Positions 1 to 8,674 are shown, counted from the first letter of the stretch. The stretch is DNA of 64,000 nucleotides from Clostridium sp. K13 (GCF_019734195.1 NZ_JAASHM010000009.1:58585-122584), one strand, 5' to 3'. Translations and numbers: made by a program. The notes: generated by a model from the sequence alone, not told the origin.

Positions 1-1
1 T

Positions 2-613
2 ATTCAATCTATAGATGATTATTATATGCCTGTATTTACTGGCAACTATCAAAAATTAATTAGAGCTATAGTACTTTTAGTAAATTTATTTTTAACACCA
101 ATATATGTACTAATAACTGATAATCCTAATTAGCTTATTGGGCCCCTTAGCTTCTTATTACCTAAGGATTCATATACAATACCATTATTTTTGCAATTTA
201 TTATTGGTGAATTTGCAATTGACGGTCTTAAACTAGCTTCTTTAAATACGCCTAATGTTTTTGGAACATCCTTATCAATTATAGGTGGCTTAATCTTAGG
301 TGACTATGCTGTTCAATCAGGCTGGTTTATTCCTCAAAGTATCTTATATATGGCAATTGTTGCTCTTTCAAGCTTTGTTCAACCAAGTGTAGAGCTAACA
401 TTTGCATTAAAATTTGTTAGATTATTATTACTTGTTACTACTGGGCTTTTCGGTACTTTGGGATTTATTATTGGTATAATTATAAGCATTGCAGTAGTTG
501 CTTCAACTAAAACACTTACTGGTGAAAGCTACCTTTATCCATTAATTCCTTTTAATTGGGATGCATTAAAGCATTTAATGTTCAGAACCAAAAAAACAGC
601 AAGTAAAAAATAA
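2..613 (+). pseudogene. spoVAF: spoVAF-like GerA-family spore germination protein, C-terminal part, interrupted by an in-frame TAG
   Basis: The frame is open from the left edge and reads a GerA-family membrane domain (DDYYMPVFTGN, then several hydrophobic helices, then SYLYPLIPFNWDAL near the end). It is interrupted by TAG at 131-133 and continues in the same frame to the stop at 611-613. The downstream part (FIIGEFAIDGLKLAS, GGLILGDYAVQSGWF) resembles the C-terminus of SpoVAF, the GerA-type protein of the spoVA locus in the spore inner membrane. At the stop I expect Trp after NPN, so a single TGG-to-TAG change would explain the lesion; this is inferred from memory of the family. No new start with a ribosome binding site follows the stop, so two products are unlikely. 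The N-terminal half lies outside the window. Confidence 0.75.
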
Positions 614-675
614 TATATTTATTTTTTATAACTTTATCTGATTTAAAATTACCAAAATATATTATTTTTTCTTTT
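609..675 (+). terminator. Rho-independent terminator after spoVAF-like gene
   Basis: The arms AATAATATATTT (609-620) and AAATATATTATT (655-666) are perfect inverted repeats with a 34-nt loop, and the second arm runs into a T-rich tract. It overlaps the stop codon of the spoVAF-like frame. Confidence 0.5.
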
Positions 676-757
676 TAGATTGATTATAATTATTGATTTA
701 TGTTAATAATGAATATATAATATTAAATAATAATTATTATTCAAGGAGGATATTGGA

Positions 758-940
758 ATGGATATTAAAGAAAATATTTTAAATGTTATGAGAGAAGCAG
801 GAAAACCTGTTAGTGCTGGTGAAGTAGAAAAATTATCTGGACTTGATCGTAAGGATATAGACAAAGCTTTCAAAGAATTAAAAAAAGAAGAAGCTATCGT
901 TTCTCCAGTTCGTTGTAAATGGGAACCAGCATCTAAATAA
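758..940 (+). CDS. Small winged-helix DNA-binding protein (60 aa)
   Basis: A 60-residue protein preceded by a strong AAGGAGG site at about 743-749. The whole length fits one winged-helix fold: an N-terminal helix (DIKENILNVMREAGKPVSA), a helix-turn-helix region (GEVEKLSGLDRKDIDKAFKE) and a short wing ending in VRCKWEP. Such stand-alone small wHTH proteins are common in clostridia and are usually annotated as transcriptional regulators; the target is unknown. It is transcribed alone, with a terminator 12 bases after the stop. A nucleic-acid binding role is inferred from fold-like sequence features only. Confidence 0.75.
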   Translation: MDIKENILNVMREAGKPVSAGEVEKLSGLDRKDIDKAFKELKKEEAIVSPVRCKWEPASK

Positions 941-952
941 ACTTTTCTTAAT

Positions 953-973
953 AACTCCTAATGGAGTTTTTTT
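953..973 (+). terminator. Rho-independent terminator
   Basis: A short hairpin AACTCC-TAAT-GGAGTT is followed by a run of seven T residues, just downstream of the small winged-helix gene. Confidence 0.8.
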
Positions 974-981
974 ATTTACAT

Positions 982-1022
982 AAAAAACAAACTGAAACCT
1001 ATTATTTTATAGGATTCAGTTT
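982..1022 (-). terminator. Rho-independent terminator of azoreductase-like gene
   Basis: Arms 989-1001 and 1010-1022 (AAACTGAAACCTA and TAGGATTCAGTTT) pair with one mismatch. On the minus strand the hairpin is followed by TTTGTTTTTTA. It lies 29 bases past the stop of the minus-strand flavoprotein gene. Confidence 0.75.
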
Positions 1023-1050
1023 ATTTTATCAGTAAACATATTATAATTAA

Positions 1051-1707
1051 TTATTCTAAGTCTATTTCAACTAATACTGACTCAATCTTTTCCTTGGCTT
1101 TATTTATAGCATTTTTTCTTTCTTCTTCAGTTGTGCCTGTACCATCTACCTTAAGCTCTTGAACATGCTTAATTCCAATAACTTTCATTATTTTAGCTAT
1201 ATAGTTTTCTCCCTTATCCATTATAGGGTCCAATACCCAAGGTATATTACCACCAGAAGATTCTATATATACTAATGATCTTTTTTTATCATTTAATAAT
1301 CCCTTTGGCTTTTTACCTTTTTCTAAAGAAATTGTTTTATCTGTTTGAACTATGCAATCTATATATTCTTTTAAAGGTGCTGGAAATGATAAACTCCACA
1401 TTGGTGCTGCTATTACATACATTTCTGCACTTATAAATTGATCACATAATTCTCTTATTTTTCTTATTTCCTTTTGATCCTTTTCTGGTAATTTTTTCGC
1501 ATCCTCTTCACTAATAACACAATTTCTATCTTGGAAATATTGATATTCTAATCTTGGTATATGCTCTTTATATAAGTCTACCTCTTCAACCTTAAAATCA
1601 TTATATTTTTCTAAAAAACTATTGATAAAACTTCTGGCTACAGTCTTAGATGCTGATAATTCTTCTGGCTTGGAGTTAACACTTATATATAGTAATTTTT
1701 TCTCCAT
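1051..1707 (-). CDS. FMN-dependent NADH-azoreductase / flavodoxin-fold oxidoreductase
   Basis: A 218-residue protein of the Flavodoxin_2 (AzoR/NQO) family. The sequence shows the opening strand KKLLYISVNSKP with Ser/Lys residues of the phosphate loop, the PMWSLSFPAPLK segment (residues 102-113) that lies under the FMN isoalloxazine in AzoR, and SSGG at 150-153. Family members are cytosolic FMN enzymes that reduce quinones or azo compounds with NAD(P)H. The length matches AzoR (about 200-210). An AGAGGTG site precedes the ATG. It is a single-gene unit convergent with the small winged-helix gene. The substrate is not predictable from sequence. Confidence 0.8.
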   Translation of the reverse strand: MEKKLLYISVNSKPEELSASKTVARSFINSFLEKYNDFKVEEVDLYKEHIPRLEYQYFQDRNCVISEEDAKKLPEKDQKEIRKIRELCDQFISAEMYVIAAPMWSLSFPAPLKEYIDCIVQTDKTISLEKGKKPKGLLNDKKRSLVYIESSGGNIPWVLDPIMDKGENYIAKIMKVIGIKHVQELKVDGTGTTEEERKNAINKAKEKIESVLVEIDLE

Positions 1708-1828
1708 TTTCTACACCTCTTTTCATTATTATTATTATTTACTTTTTAGTGATAATTTAATTCATATATGACTATATCTATGAAATTTTGATATAATATT
1801 ACAAAGAATAATTAAAGGAGGATAGTAA

Positions 1829-2248
1829 ATGAATATAATTGTTTGTTTAGATGATAAAAATGGAATGATGTTTAATAAACGAAGACAAAGTCAAGATAAA
1901 GTTCTTAGAGAGAATATAAAAGAAATTATTAAAGATAAAACTCTTTTTATGAATGAATACTCTTATAAACTTTATAAAGATATTGATACTGGAAATATAA
2001 TTGTTAGTGAAAATTTTTTAAATGAATGTTCTAATGATGATTTTTCTTTAGTTGAAAATAAAGAATTAAAAAATTATCTAAATAAAATAAATACTATAAT
2101 TATTTATAAATGGAATCGTCTTTACCCTGCCGATTTTCATTTTGATATTAATCTAAATAATGATTCTTGGAAGATAATTAACATAGAAGAATTTCAAGGA
2201 TCATCTCATGACAAAATAACAAAAGAAACCTATAGGAGAGTACATTAA
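1829..2248 (+). CDS. Uncharacterised protein coupled to secreted nuclease (139 aa)
   Basis: The product begins MNIIVCLDDKNGMMFNKRRQS and has no signal peptide or membrane segment. I recognise this as a clostridial protein type seen beside a DNA/RNA non-specific endonuclease, but its function is not established; database labels such as ribonuclease Z for relatives should not be trusted because the metallo-beta-lactamase HxHxDH motif is absent. AAAGGAGG stands at 1815-1822. The stop overlaps the next start as TAATG, so the two genes are translationally coupled, which suggests a partner role with the nuclease. Immunity or inhibition is an inference only. Confidence 0.7.
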   Translation: MNIIVCLDDKNGMMFNKRRQSQDKVLRENIKEIIKDKTLFMNEYSYKLYKDIDTGNIIVSENFLNECSNDDFSLVENKELKNYLNKINTIIIYKWNRLYPADFHFDINLNNDSWKIINIEEFQGSSHDKITKETYRRVH

Positions 2249-3255
2249 TGAAAAACTTATTTAAATTTAAGAAAACACTTATTATGATAATTGGTGTTCT
2301 ACTATGTTTAAGTGGATTTATGGGTTGTTCTTCAACTTATGATCCATCTACTGATTCAAAGGGACAATCAGTTGAAGATTCTAATTCTAACAATATACTT
2401 TTAACTAATCCAAATACTAATGATGATATTAGTATTTCAAATATTCCAGAATACTCTGGCGAAGATTATATAATATTAAATAATAATATACCTAATTTTT
2501 CTGATTCTGACTTAACAACTACTTCATTTGAAGAATATAGTCCACTAGATAGCTTAGGAAGATGTGGAGTTGCATTTGCAAATATAGGAACTGATATAAT
2601 GCCAACAGAAAAAAGAGAATCTATTAGTTCTGTTAAACCAAGTGGTTGGAAATCAGCTGAATATCCTACAGATGTTATAAAAGGAAAATATCTTTATAAT
2701 AGATCTCACTTAATTGGGTTCCAATTAACTGCTGAAAATGCTAATGAAAGAAACTTAATTACTGGGACAAGATACTTTAATGCAACTTTAATGTTGCCAT
2801 ATGAAAATATGGTTGCTGACTATATAAAAGAAACAAACAATCATGTTTTATATAGAGTAACTCCTGTATTTAAAGGTAATAACCTTGTTGCTACTGGTGT
2901 TCAAATAGAAGCTAAATCTGTAGAAGATAATGGTGAAGGTATTGAATTTAACGTATTTATCTATAATATACAACCTGGTATCACAATAGACTATGTAACT
3001 GGTGATAGTGCACTTAGTGGTGAGGAAATAACTAAAACGGAACCATCAAATACTTCAAGTAATCCTACTACTAATAATTCAAATACGTCTACCTCTTCTA
3101 CTGAAAAAACTGTAATAAGAGGAAACTCTAATTCAAAAATATATCACTGCCCTGGTCAAAGAGATTATGAAAACATGGCTGATTCTAAATTCCTTGTTAA
3201 TTTTAATAGTGAACAAGAAGCAATTGATGCTGGCTATAGAAAAGCTTCTAGGTAG
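2248..3255 (+). CDS. Secreted lipoprotein DNA/RNA non-specific endonuclease (NUC/EndA-like)
   Basis: A 335-residue lipoprotein. The signal peptide ends in the lipobox LSGFMGC with the acylated Cys at residue 27, followed by a Ser/Asn-rich linker. The nuclease core spans about residues 85-250: NRSHLIGFQL (151-160) stands where beta-beta-alpha-metal nucleases have DRGH, with H154 the expected general base, and ENANERNLITGTRYFN supplies the metal-binding Asn helix. This arrangement matches streptococcal EndA-like and clostridial secreted nucleases. A Ser/Thr/Asn-rich linker leads to a C-terminal motif (IYHCPGQRDYENM ... EQEAIDAGYR) resembling the small metal-binding domain found after many secreted nucleases. 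It would act at the outer face of the membrane, for example in nutrient DNA breakdown. The gene is coupled to the preceding one by TAATG. Confidence 0.85.
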   Translation: MKNLFKFKKTLIMIIGVLLCLSGFMGCSSTYDPSTDSKGQSVEDSNSNNILLTNPNTNDDISISNIPEYSGEDYIILNNNIPNFSDSDLTTTSFEEYSPLDSLGRCGVAFANIGTDIMPTEKRESISSVKPSGWKSAEYPTDVIKGKYLYNRSHLIGFQLTAENANERNLITGTRYFNATLMLPYENMVADYIKETNNHVLYRVTPVFKGNNLVATGVQIEAKSVEDNGEGIEFNVFIYNIQPGITIDYVTGDSALSGEEITKTEPSNTSSNPTTNNSNTSTSSTEKTVIRGNSNSKIYHCPGQRDYENMADSKFLVNFNSEQEAIDAGYRKASR

Positions 3256-3273
3256 TATTATATTTTACTCAAT

Positions 3274-3313
3274 AAAAAAACTCCTACAGTAAAACTACTG
3301 TAGGAATTTTTTT
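3274..3313. terminator. Bidirectional terminator between nuclease and phosphatase genes
   Basis: CCTACAGTA (3283-3291) and TACTGTAGG (3296-3304) form a perfect 9-bp stem with loop AAAC. It is flanked by A7 on one side and T7 on the other, so it serves both convergent genes. Confidence 0.85.
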
Positions 3314-3319
3314 ATACAA

Positions 3320-3949
3320 TTACCAGCCTAACTTCTGCTCTTTTATAGAAAAATGGCTATTATCATTTTTAAATTCTATATAAAATCTATTATTTTCATC
3401 TACATTTACTTTTGTTAAAGTAGCTTGCCCCATAACTTCCGAATTAACTTCTTCATCCTTAAAGTAATACATAATAGCCTTTAATGTTATTCCATGAGCT
3501 ACTATTAAAATAGTTTTCCCTCGATTTTCTTCAATGATTCTGTCCATTGCATTAGCTACTCTATCTCTAACTTCTGCTAAATTTTCCCCATTTGGTGCTG
3601 CTAGTTCAGTATTTCCCTTCATAATAAGGCTTATATCCCAATTAGGATTTTCCTTCATAACCTCATCTGTTATTTTACCCTCATAATCACCAAAGCACAT
3701 TTCCATAAGCCCATCATCTGTTACTACTTCTACACTTTTATCACCTTTAATTATATTTGCAGTAGTAAGTGCTCTCTCTATAGGACTAGAATATATAACA
3801 TCTAATTTTATATCTTTTATTCTATCTCTTAGCTCCTTAGCTCTTTCTATACCATCTTCAGTTAATGGTGAGTTTCCTCTTCCTTGTAGTCTTTTTTCTA
3901 TGTTCCACATAGTTTGTCCATGTCTTGTTAAATATATCACTGTATTCAT
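3320..3949 (-). CDS. Histidine phosphatase family protein (phosphoglycerate mutase-like)
   Basis: A 209-residue member of the histidine phosphatase superfamily. It has the RHG motif at residues 9-11 with H10 as the phosphorylated residue, R59 in SSPIERA, the acid E83 in MEMCFGDYEG and the second catalytic H152 in VAHG. The length and absence of the PGM-specific insertions favour a broad phosphatase (GpmB/PhoE, CobC-like) over a glycolytic mutase. No cobalamin genes lie nearby, so the substrate is open. A GGAG site precedes the ATG. Confidence 0.85.
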   Translation of the reverse strand: MNTVIYLTRHGQTMWNIEKRLQGRGNSPLTEDGIERAKELRDRIKDIKLDVIYSSPIERALTTANIIKGDKSVEVVTDDGLMEMCFGDYEGKITDEVMKENPNWDISLIMKGNTELAAPNGENLAEVRDRVANAMDRIIEENRGKTILIVAHGITLKAIMYYFKDEEVNSEVMGQATLTKVNVDENNRFYIEFKNDNSHFSIKEQKLGW

Positions 3950-3991
3950 TAATCGTATATCTCCAAAATTTTATATTTTAAATTGTTTATA

Positions 3992-4528
3992 TTATTCTCC
4001 ATCACTTACTATTTCAGCTTCAACATAAGGAACTTCATTTTTTCCATACTCTTTTCTAATTACTTCAGTATCTATATCTATTCCCCCAAAAGCTACTTCA
4101 ACTTCTTTATCTACTATTGATACATCTATAACTTGTACTCTATTTAAATCAATAAACCTTTGTTCCTTATAGTATTTATTAACTAGTGTTGCAACTTCTA
4201 ATTTAAAGTCATTTCCCTCAAATGTAACACCTTCTATATCAGTAAAGGCATTAATTACATAATTAAATACCTTTTTAGATATTGGGTTTACTATGTTCAT
4301 TTTTAAAAGCTTAAAGCTCTTTATATTCACATAAATATTATTGTTTTCAACTTTAGAAAAATTCAATTCAGCCTCTATATTTATATTCATTCCAAATACT
4401 TGTACAGTTCCTATTAATCTTAAATCATCATTAATAAAAATATCACTTATATTAATTTTATTTTGCAACTTCAAAAAATTTCTTATATCACCTTTTGTTA
4501 TACAAACTATCATCTTTTTTAATTTCAT
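3992..4528 (-). CDS. Uncharacterised protein (178 aa)
   Basis: Not recognised. The sequence is soluble and rich in alternating hydrophobic strands (INIEAELNFSKVENNNIYVNIKSFKLL, then VIDVSIVDKEVEVAFGGIDIDTEVI), consistent with an all-beta or lipid-binding alpha/beta fold, but no catalytic motif is visible. There is no signal peptide or Cys pair. GGGAGGAAAAAAT precedes the start. It lies 42 bases upstream of the histidine phosphatase on the same strand with no terminator between, so the two may be co-transcribed. Confidence 0.6.
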   Translation of the reverse strand: MKLKKMIVCITKGDIRNFLKLQNKINISDIFINDDLRLIGTVQVFGMNINIEAELNFSKVENNNIYVNIKSFKLLKMNIVNPISKKVFNYVINAFTDIEGVTFEGNDFKLEVATLVNKYYKEQRFIDLNRVQVIDVSIVDKEVEVAFGGIDIDTEVIRKEYGKNEVPYVEAEIVSDGE

Positions 4529-4606
4529 ATTTTTTCCTCCCTAATTATAATTAAATAAACTCCCCCCATGTCATTATAACTCCTTTTAAGGCTGTATATT
4601 ATATAT

Positions 4607-4926
4607 TTACATCAAAGGAGCAAACAATAAGAAAAATTTCTCTTTTAACTTATCATTCCCTGTTCTCATCTCAAAATCTTCTATTGTATATTCCTTATAG
4701 TTTTTTATATCATTTATATATATTTTACTATATTCTTCAACAATTTTATTATTATAAAAAACACCACAAATTTCATCATCCACTTGTAAACTTCTTATGT
4801 CCATAAATATGGCAAACATATCAGTACAACTACCCATAAAATTGCTTCTGCAGGATTTTTATTTTCTAAAAATATACCCCCTAATATTAATGCCAAATAA
4901 ATTATTAATAATATTATTTTTATCAT
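4607..4926 (-). pseudogene. cls: Cardiolipin synthase remnant: N-terminus joined to C-terminus, catalytic core deleted
   Basis: Two pieces of one family lie back to back on the minus strand in different frames. From ATG at 4926 the frame reads a membrane segment and ENKNPAEAILWVVVLICLP, which matches the N-terminal PLDc_N membrane region of clostridial cardiolipin synthases, then runs into TAA. From about 4804 down to 4607 another frame reads MDIRSLQVDDEICGVFYNN and ends KLKEKFFLLFAPLM, matching the C-terminus of the same enzymes, just after the second HKD motif (normally followed by N-x-D-x-RS). About 350-380 residues including both HKD motifs are missing. The junction lies near 4802-4812. 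The C-terminal frame alone could be mistaken for a 76-residue gene, but it lacks a credible ribosome binding site. Confidence 0.8.
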
Positions 4927-5026
4927 AATTATTTTTCCATTCTAATAGCAATTAATTATAATAATATTCCCCCTATATAAATAAATTAATTTATTTATAG
5001 TTAATTTATTATTAAAATATAATAAA

Positions 5027-5069
5027 CATAAAAATAGCCTTAACCACTAAATAAATGGTTAAAGCTATT
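5027..5069 (-). terminator. Rho-independent terminator of beta-galactosidase gene
   Basis: Arms 5033-5046 and 5056-5069 pair over 14 bases with one wobble (AATAGCTTTAACCA / TGGTTAAGGCTATT on the minus strand), followed by TTTTATG. Confidence 0.75.
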
Positions 5070-5097
5070 AATTTTATTCTAAAATAACTTTATAATA

Positions 5098-7050
5098 TTA
5101 CTTCTTAATTATTTTACTTTCATAAGGACTTAAAGAAATTCCATTAAATTCTTTTTTCATAGCAGTATGATTCATAACAAAATAATATTCCTCTTTATTA
5201 ACTACTCTCTTAACAACCTCAATACCTAGTTCTGATTCTATAATTTCTATATTAGCTTCTTTTAATATTTTCTTAGCTAACACATCCATAATAGTCTTAT
5301 CTACTCCTGTACCAATATAATAAACCTCTCCATTTTCATACTTATTTAAAGTTACCGCTGAAAACTCCTTGTAGAATTCATCGTTATACATAAATAAGCT
5401 TTCTGCGGTAGTAGTTTTTAGCATATCTCTAAATACAGTTCCACTACCTATAATACCTTCAAATTCATTTATCCCTTTAACTTCAACATATTGATCTTCT
5501 TGAAGAGATTCTATTTCTTCAACGAATCCTCCTACTAAATCAGTATAGTAACTTGGATTAAACTGTCCTAATGCTAAATTATTATAATAATCTTTAATAG
5601 CAGTTCTAAAGCTAAATACTACTTTACCACCATTTTTAACAAATTCTCTAATTCTTTCTTGTACTTCAATTTTAAATACTATCATTGTAGGTATTAATAA
5701 AACCTTATACTCACTAAAATCAACATATGATGGTATTACATCTATATTTACATTATTTTCATAGAAAGGTCTATATAATCTATATACTTCATTTTTATAA
5801 TCCATTAAGAAGCTTTGTTTTTGAATTCTAAATGATGCCATAGATTCATAATCGTAAATAACTGCTACTTCTGATTTTATTTCACTATTTATAACTTCTT
5901 CATTTTTCTTCATATCATTAAAGAAGCTTTGAACTTCATAGAACTTTCTTCTCTTTTTATTGTCTTGATCTATTATTCCATAACAATATTGCTCTGCCCC
6001 TTGAGTTGCTCCTCTATATCTAAAATACATAAGAGAATTACATCCATGTGCCATTGCTTGATATGACCACATCTTAGCTTGGTTTGGTCTTGGTAAATAC
6101 CCTATAACATCATGACCTTGCGCTCCCATTATAGCTTCTGTAATCCAGAAATTCTTTCTTTTAGCACCTCTCATATAATCTAATCCACAAGCAATTTCAT
6201 GAGCAGGAATTGGTTCCCTTTGCCCTCCCCATACAGGATAATTATTATATGCAACTACATCTATATGCTTTGCTACCTTTGAGAAATCAAAGCTCTTATC
6301 AAAATATCCACCTGAGAAATCGTGAATTATTACTGAATCTTCACCTAGTATTTGTTTTAATATTTTTACTTGAAGTGCTGCATAATTTTCAACACTTACA
6401 CTTCTAAATCTCTCCCATTCCATTCTAAGACTTGGATTATGTGTTGTTACTGTCTTTGCCGGAACTGGTATTTCATCAAAGTCGTTATATGTTTGAGACC
6501 AGAACCTAGTTCCCCAAGTTTCATTTAATTTTCTTATATCATTATTGTAAGCCTTTTTTAAATATTCTCTAAAAGCATTTTTACATTCATTACAATAGCA
6601 TACATCACTACCTTCATGTCCAAATTCATTATCTATTTGCCATGCTACTATAGCTTCTTCATACTTATAATGATTTGCAAGCTCTCTTATTATTACTTCA
6701 CTATATTTATGATAAGTTTTACTATTAAAACAATATTGTCTTCTTCCACCAAATACTCTCTTAGTATTATCTTCAAATTCTCCTAAAACATCTGGATGCT
6801 TTTTGGCTAGCCAAGCTGGCATAGTTGCTGTTGGCGTACCAAATATAACATTTAGTCCTTTTTTCTTAGCTTCATTTATTACATGATCAAAGTAAGAAAA
6901 ATCAAACTTTCCTTCTTCACTTTCCATCATATGCCATGCAAATTCACCAATTCTTATTACATTGCTTCCTAATTCTATAATATTATTTAAATCTTCTTGT
7001 AACATATCTTCATTCCAGTGCTCTGGATAATAATCTACCCCTAAAAACAT
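5098..7050 (-). CDS. Beta-galactosidase, glycoside hydrolase family 42
   Basis: A 650-residue cytosolic GH42 enzyme. The TIM barrel carries the acid/base E142 in WQIDNEFGH and the nucleophile E305 in FWITEAIMG. The zinc-site cysteines are present at C107, C151, C153 and C156. Residues from about 390 form the flavodoxin-like trimerisation domain, followed by a small C-terminal beta domain. GH42 enzymes hydrolyse beta-galactosides such as lactose or galacto-oligosaccharides imported by a symporter. An AAAGGATGAGG site precedes the ATG. The promoter region at 7064-7088 holds a TTTTAC-T-GTAAA operator shared with the neighbouring galactoside genes. There is no signal peptide, consistent with intracellular action. 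Confidence 0.93.
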   Translation of the reverse strand: MFLGVDYYPEHWNEDMLQEDLNNIIELGSNVIRIGEFAWHMMESEEGKFDFSYFDHVINEAKKKGLNVIFGTPTATMPAWLAKKHPDVLGEFEDNTKRVFGGRRQYCFNSKTYHKYSEVIIRELANHYKYEEAIVAWQIDNEFGHEGSDVCYCNECKNAFREYLKKAYNNDIRKLNETWGTRFWSQTYNDFDEIPVPAKTVTTHNPSLRMEWERFRSVSVENYAALQVKILKQILGEDSVIIHDFSGGYFDKSFDFSKVAKHIDVVAYNNYPVWGGQREPIPAHEIACGLDYMRGAKRKNFWITEAIMGAQGHDVIGYLPRPNQAKMWSYQAMAHGCNSLMYFRYRGATQGAEQYCYGIIDQDNKKRRKFYEVQSFFNDMKKNEEVINSEIKSEVAVIYDYESMASFRIQKQSFLMDYKNEVYRLYRPFYENNVNIDVIPSYVDFSEYKVLLIPTMIVFKIEVQERIREFVKNGGKVVFSFRTAIKDYYNNLALGQFNPSYYTDLVGGFVEEIESLQEDQYVEVKGINEFEGIIGSGTVFRDMLKTTTAESLFMYNDEFYKEFSAVTLNKYENGEVYYIGTGVDKTIMDVLAKKILKEANIEIIESELGIEVVKRVVNKEEYYFVMNHTAMKKEFNGISLSPYESKIIKK

Positions 7051-7063
7051 TTTTACCTCATCC

Positions 7064-7088
7064 TTTTTACTGTAAATTTTACTAAAAT
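7064..7088. promoter_or_regulatory. Operator upstream of GH42 gene (TTTTAC-W-GTAAA type)
   Basis: TTTTTACTGTAAATTTTACT on the plus strand contains the odd-centred palindrome TTTAC-T-GTAAA followed by a third TTTAC half. The same arrangement recurs upstream of the symporter, alpha-galactosidase and hydrolase genes. Binding by the LacI-family regulator at 12140-13153 is an inference. Confidence 0.5.
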
Positions 7089-7131
7089 ATTATATCAAAA
7101 ATACTATTATATTAATATATTTTTATATAAC

Positions 7132-7171
7132 AAATGGCAAATCGGAGAATATAAACTTCAATTTGCCATTT
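7132..7171 (-). terminator. Inverted repeat after symporter gene, possible terminator
   Basis: AAATGGCAAAT (7132-7142) and ATTTGCCATTT (7161-7171) form a perfect 11-bp stem about 30 bases past the symporter stop. The T tract on the minus strand is weak, so termination strength is uncertain. Confidence 0.5.
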
Positions 7172-7202
7172 ATTAAATTGTAATTACATATTTTTTTCTA
7201 TT

Positions 7203-8573
7203 CTAAGCAATTACTTCTCTCTTTTTATTTAACTCATCCATTATTTTTTCTTGATATTCACCATGTAGCTTGTACCCTTTAGCATAAATAATAAATCCTA
7301 ATATTGTTATTGCTGAAGGTACCGCTACCATAAGTACTCTCATACCAAATATAGTTCCTGGTGTTTGTGTTATATTTGGAACATAACCTACTATTGTTAA
7401 CCCAACACCTATTAACCAACCTGAAACTGCTGATGCTGTCTTAACTAATAAAGTTTGGAATGAAGCTATTATACTTTCATTCCTTGAACCAAATCTTACT
7501 TCACCGTAATCTATAACATCTGCAAGCATAACTGTTGTTGCACCTAAAGTAAATCCTGAACCTAATTTAACTATTATTCCTGATAAAGCTATTACAAATG
7601 CATTTCCTGGGATAAATATTCCACCTAATAGTAATATTATTAATCCTGCTGCTGGTAGATAACATGCTAATCTAAACACACCTTTTTTACTCATATTCTT
7701 AGATATCATTGGGAATAACATAAGTGCACCTATTTCAGCAAGTCCAGCAAAGGCTGTAAATACTGGATACATATTTTCATTACCTACAACATATTTGAAG
7801 TAGTAAATTGCCATTCCACCTGATAATTGAGCAACTAAGTTATATGCAAGTACAACTCCTATAAATACCATAAGCTGATCATTTTCTTTTATAAGCTTAA
7901 ATGCTTTCTTTAAACTTGTCTTTTCTGCTTTTTTATTTAAATCTACCTTTTCGCTGCTTCTATCCTTAACATTTACAACTGTTATTATAGAAGTCACAAC
8001 AAAAATTACTGCTATTACTACTGCAAACGCTCCATATCCTTTAGTTTGATCACCATTTCCTAGCTTATTTACTATTGCAAGTCCAAAAGCACCCATTATT
8101 AACCATGCACAACTTGCGAATATTCTTGGTATAACTGACATTTGATCTCTTTCTTCTTTAGTCTTAGATAAAGAAGGTAACATTGACCAATAAGGTATAT
8201 CCATTATTGTATAAGTCATTCCCCATAGTATATACATCACTGAATAATATGCATATAAAGAAGCTCCTTGTAACCCTTCTGGTCTTTTAAATAAAAATAC
8301 TAACACAACTGCATTTACTACTGTTCCTATTAAAATCCAAGGTCTAAATTTTCCCCATTTTGTTCTTGTATTATCAACAATCATTCCCATAGCTGGATCA
8401 TTAAGCGCATCCCACAACCTAGCTACTAAGAACAAACTACCAACAAAAGCAGGCGCTAGTCCAACTAAATCAGTAAAATAAATCATTAAGTAACTAGATA
8501 CTATTGCATAACATAAATCCTTTCCTAATGCTCCAATCCCAAAAGAATACTTTTCTTTAAATGATAATCCCAT
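7203..8573 (-). CDS. GPH-family sugar:cation symporter (MelB/LacS-like)
   Basis: A 456-residue integral membrane protein with about 12 hydrophobic segments and no IIA domain at its C-terminus. The start MGLSFKEKYSFGIGALGKDL, the loop DALNDPAMG with the cation-site type acidic residues, and NTRTKWGKFRPWIL are signatures of the glycoside-pentoside-hexuronide:cation symporter family (MelB, GanP, LacS transport domain). Its position between GH42 and GH36 galactosidases indicates uptake of alpha- or beta-galactosides such as melibiose, raffinose fragments or lactose. The upstream region carries a LacI/cre-like palindrome (8655-8668) and the regulon operator (8675-8694). Confidence 0.9.
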   Translation of the reverse strand: MGLSFKEKYSFGIGALGKDLCYAIVSSYLMIYFTDLVGLAPAFVGSLFLVARLWDALNDPAMGMIVDNTRTKWGKFRPWILIGTVVNAVVLVFLFKRPEGLQGASLYAYYSVMYILWGMTYTIMDIPYWSMLPSLSKTKEERDQMSVIPRIFASCAWLIMGAFGLAIVNKLGNGDQTKGYGAFAVVIAVIFVVTSIITVVNVKDRSSEKVDLNKKAEKTSLKKAFKLIKENDQLMVFIGVVLAYNLVAQLSGGMAIYYFKYVVGNENMYPVFTAFAGLAEIGALMLFPMISKNMSKKGVFRLACYLPAAGLIILLLGGIFIPGNAFVIALSGIIVKLGSGFTLGATTVMLADVIDYGEVRFGSRNESIIASFQTLLVKTASAVSGWLIGVGLTIVGYVPNITQTPGTIFGMRVLMVAVPSAITILGFIIYAKGYKLHGEYQEKIMDELNKKREVIA

Positions 8574-8654
8574 AATCCTCTACCTCCATTATAGCCTTTA
8601 ATTTTCAACACTTTGTAATTGTTTTCACATCTTATGGTTATATAATAACATACC

Positions 8655-8668
8655 AGAAAACGTTTTAC
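8655..8668. promoter_or_regulatory. CG-centred LacI/CcpA-type palindrome upstream of symporter
   Basis: AGAAAACGTTTTAC has the central CG and flanking A/T arms of a LacI-family or CcpA (cre) operator. A close relative stands upstream of the GH36 gene at 10957-10970. Either carbon catabolite control by CcpA or the local LacI regulator could use it. Confidence 0.5.
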
Positions 8669-8674
8669 AAGTAT

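Noticed and set aside
4607..4837. Stand-alone 76-residue gene
   Set aside because: It matches the C-terminus of cardiolipin synthase and lies out of frame behind that family's N-terminus, so it is part of a pseudogene.
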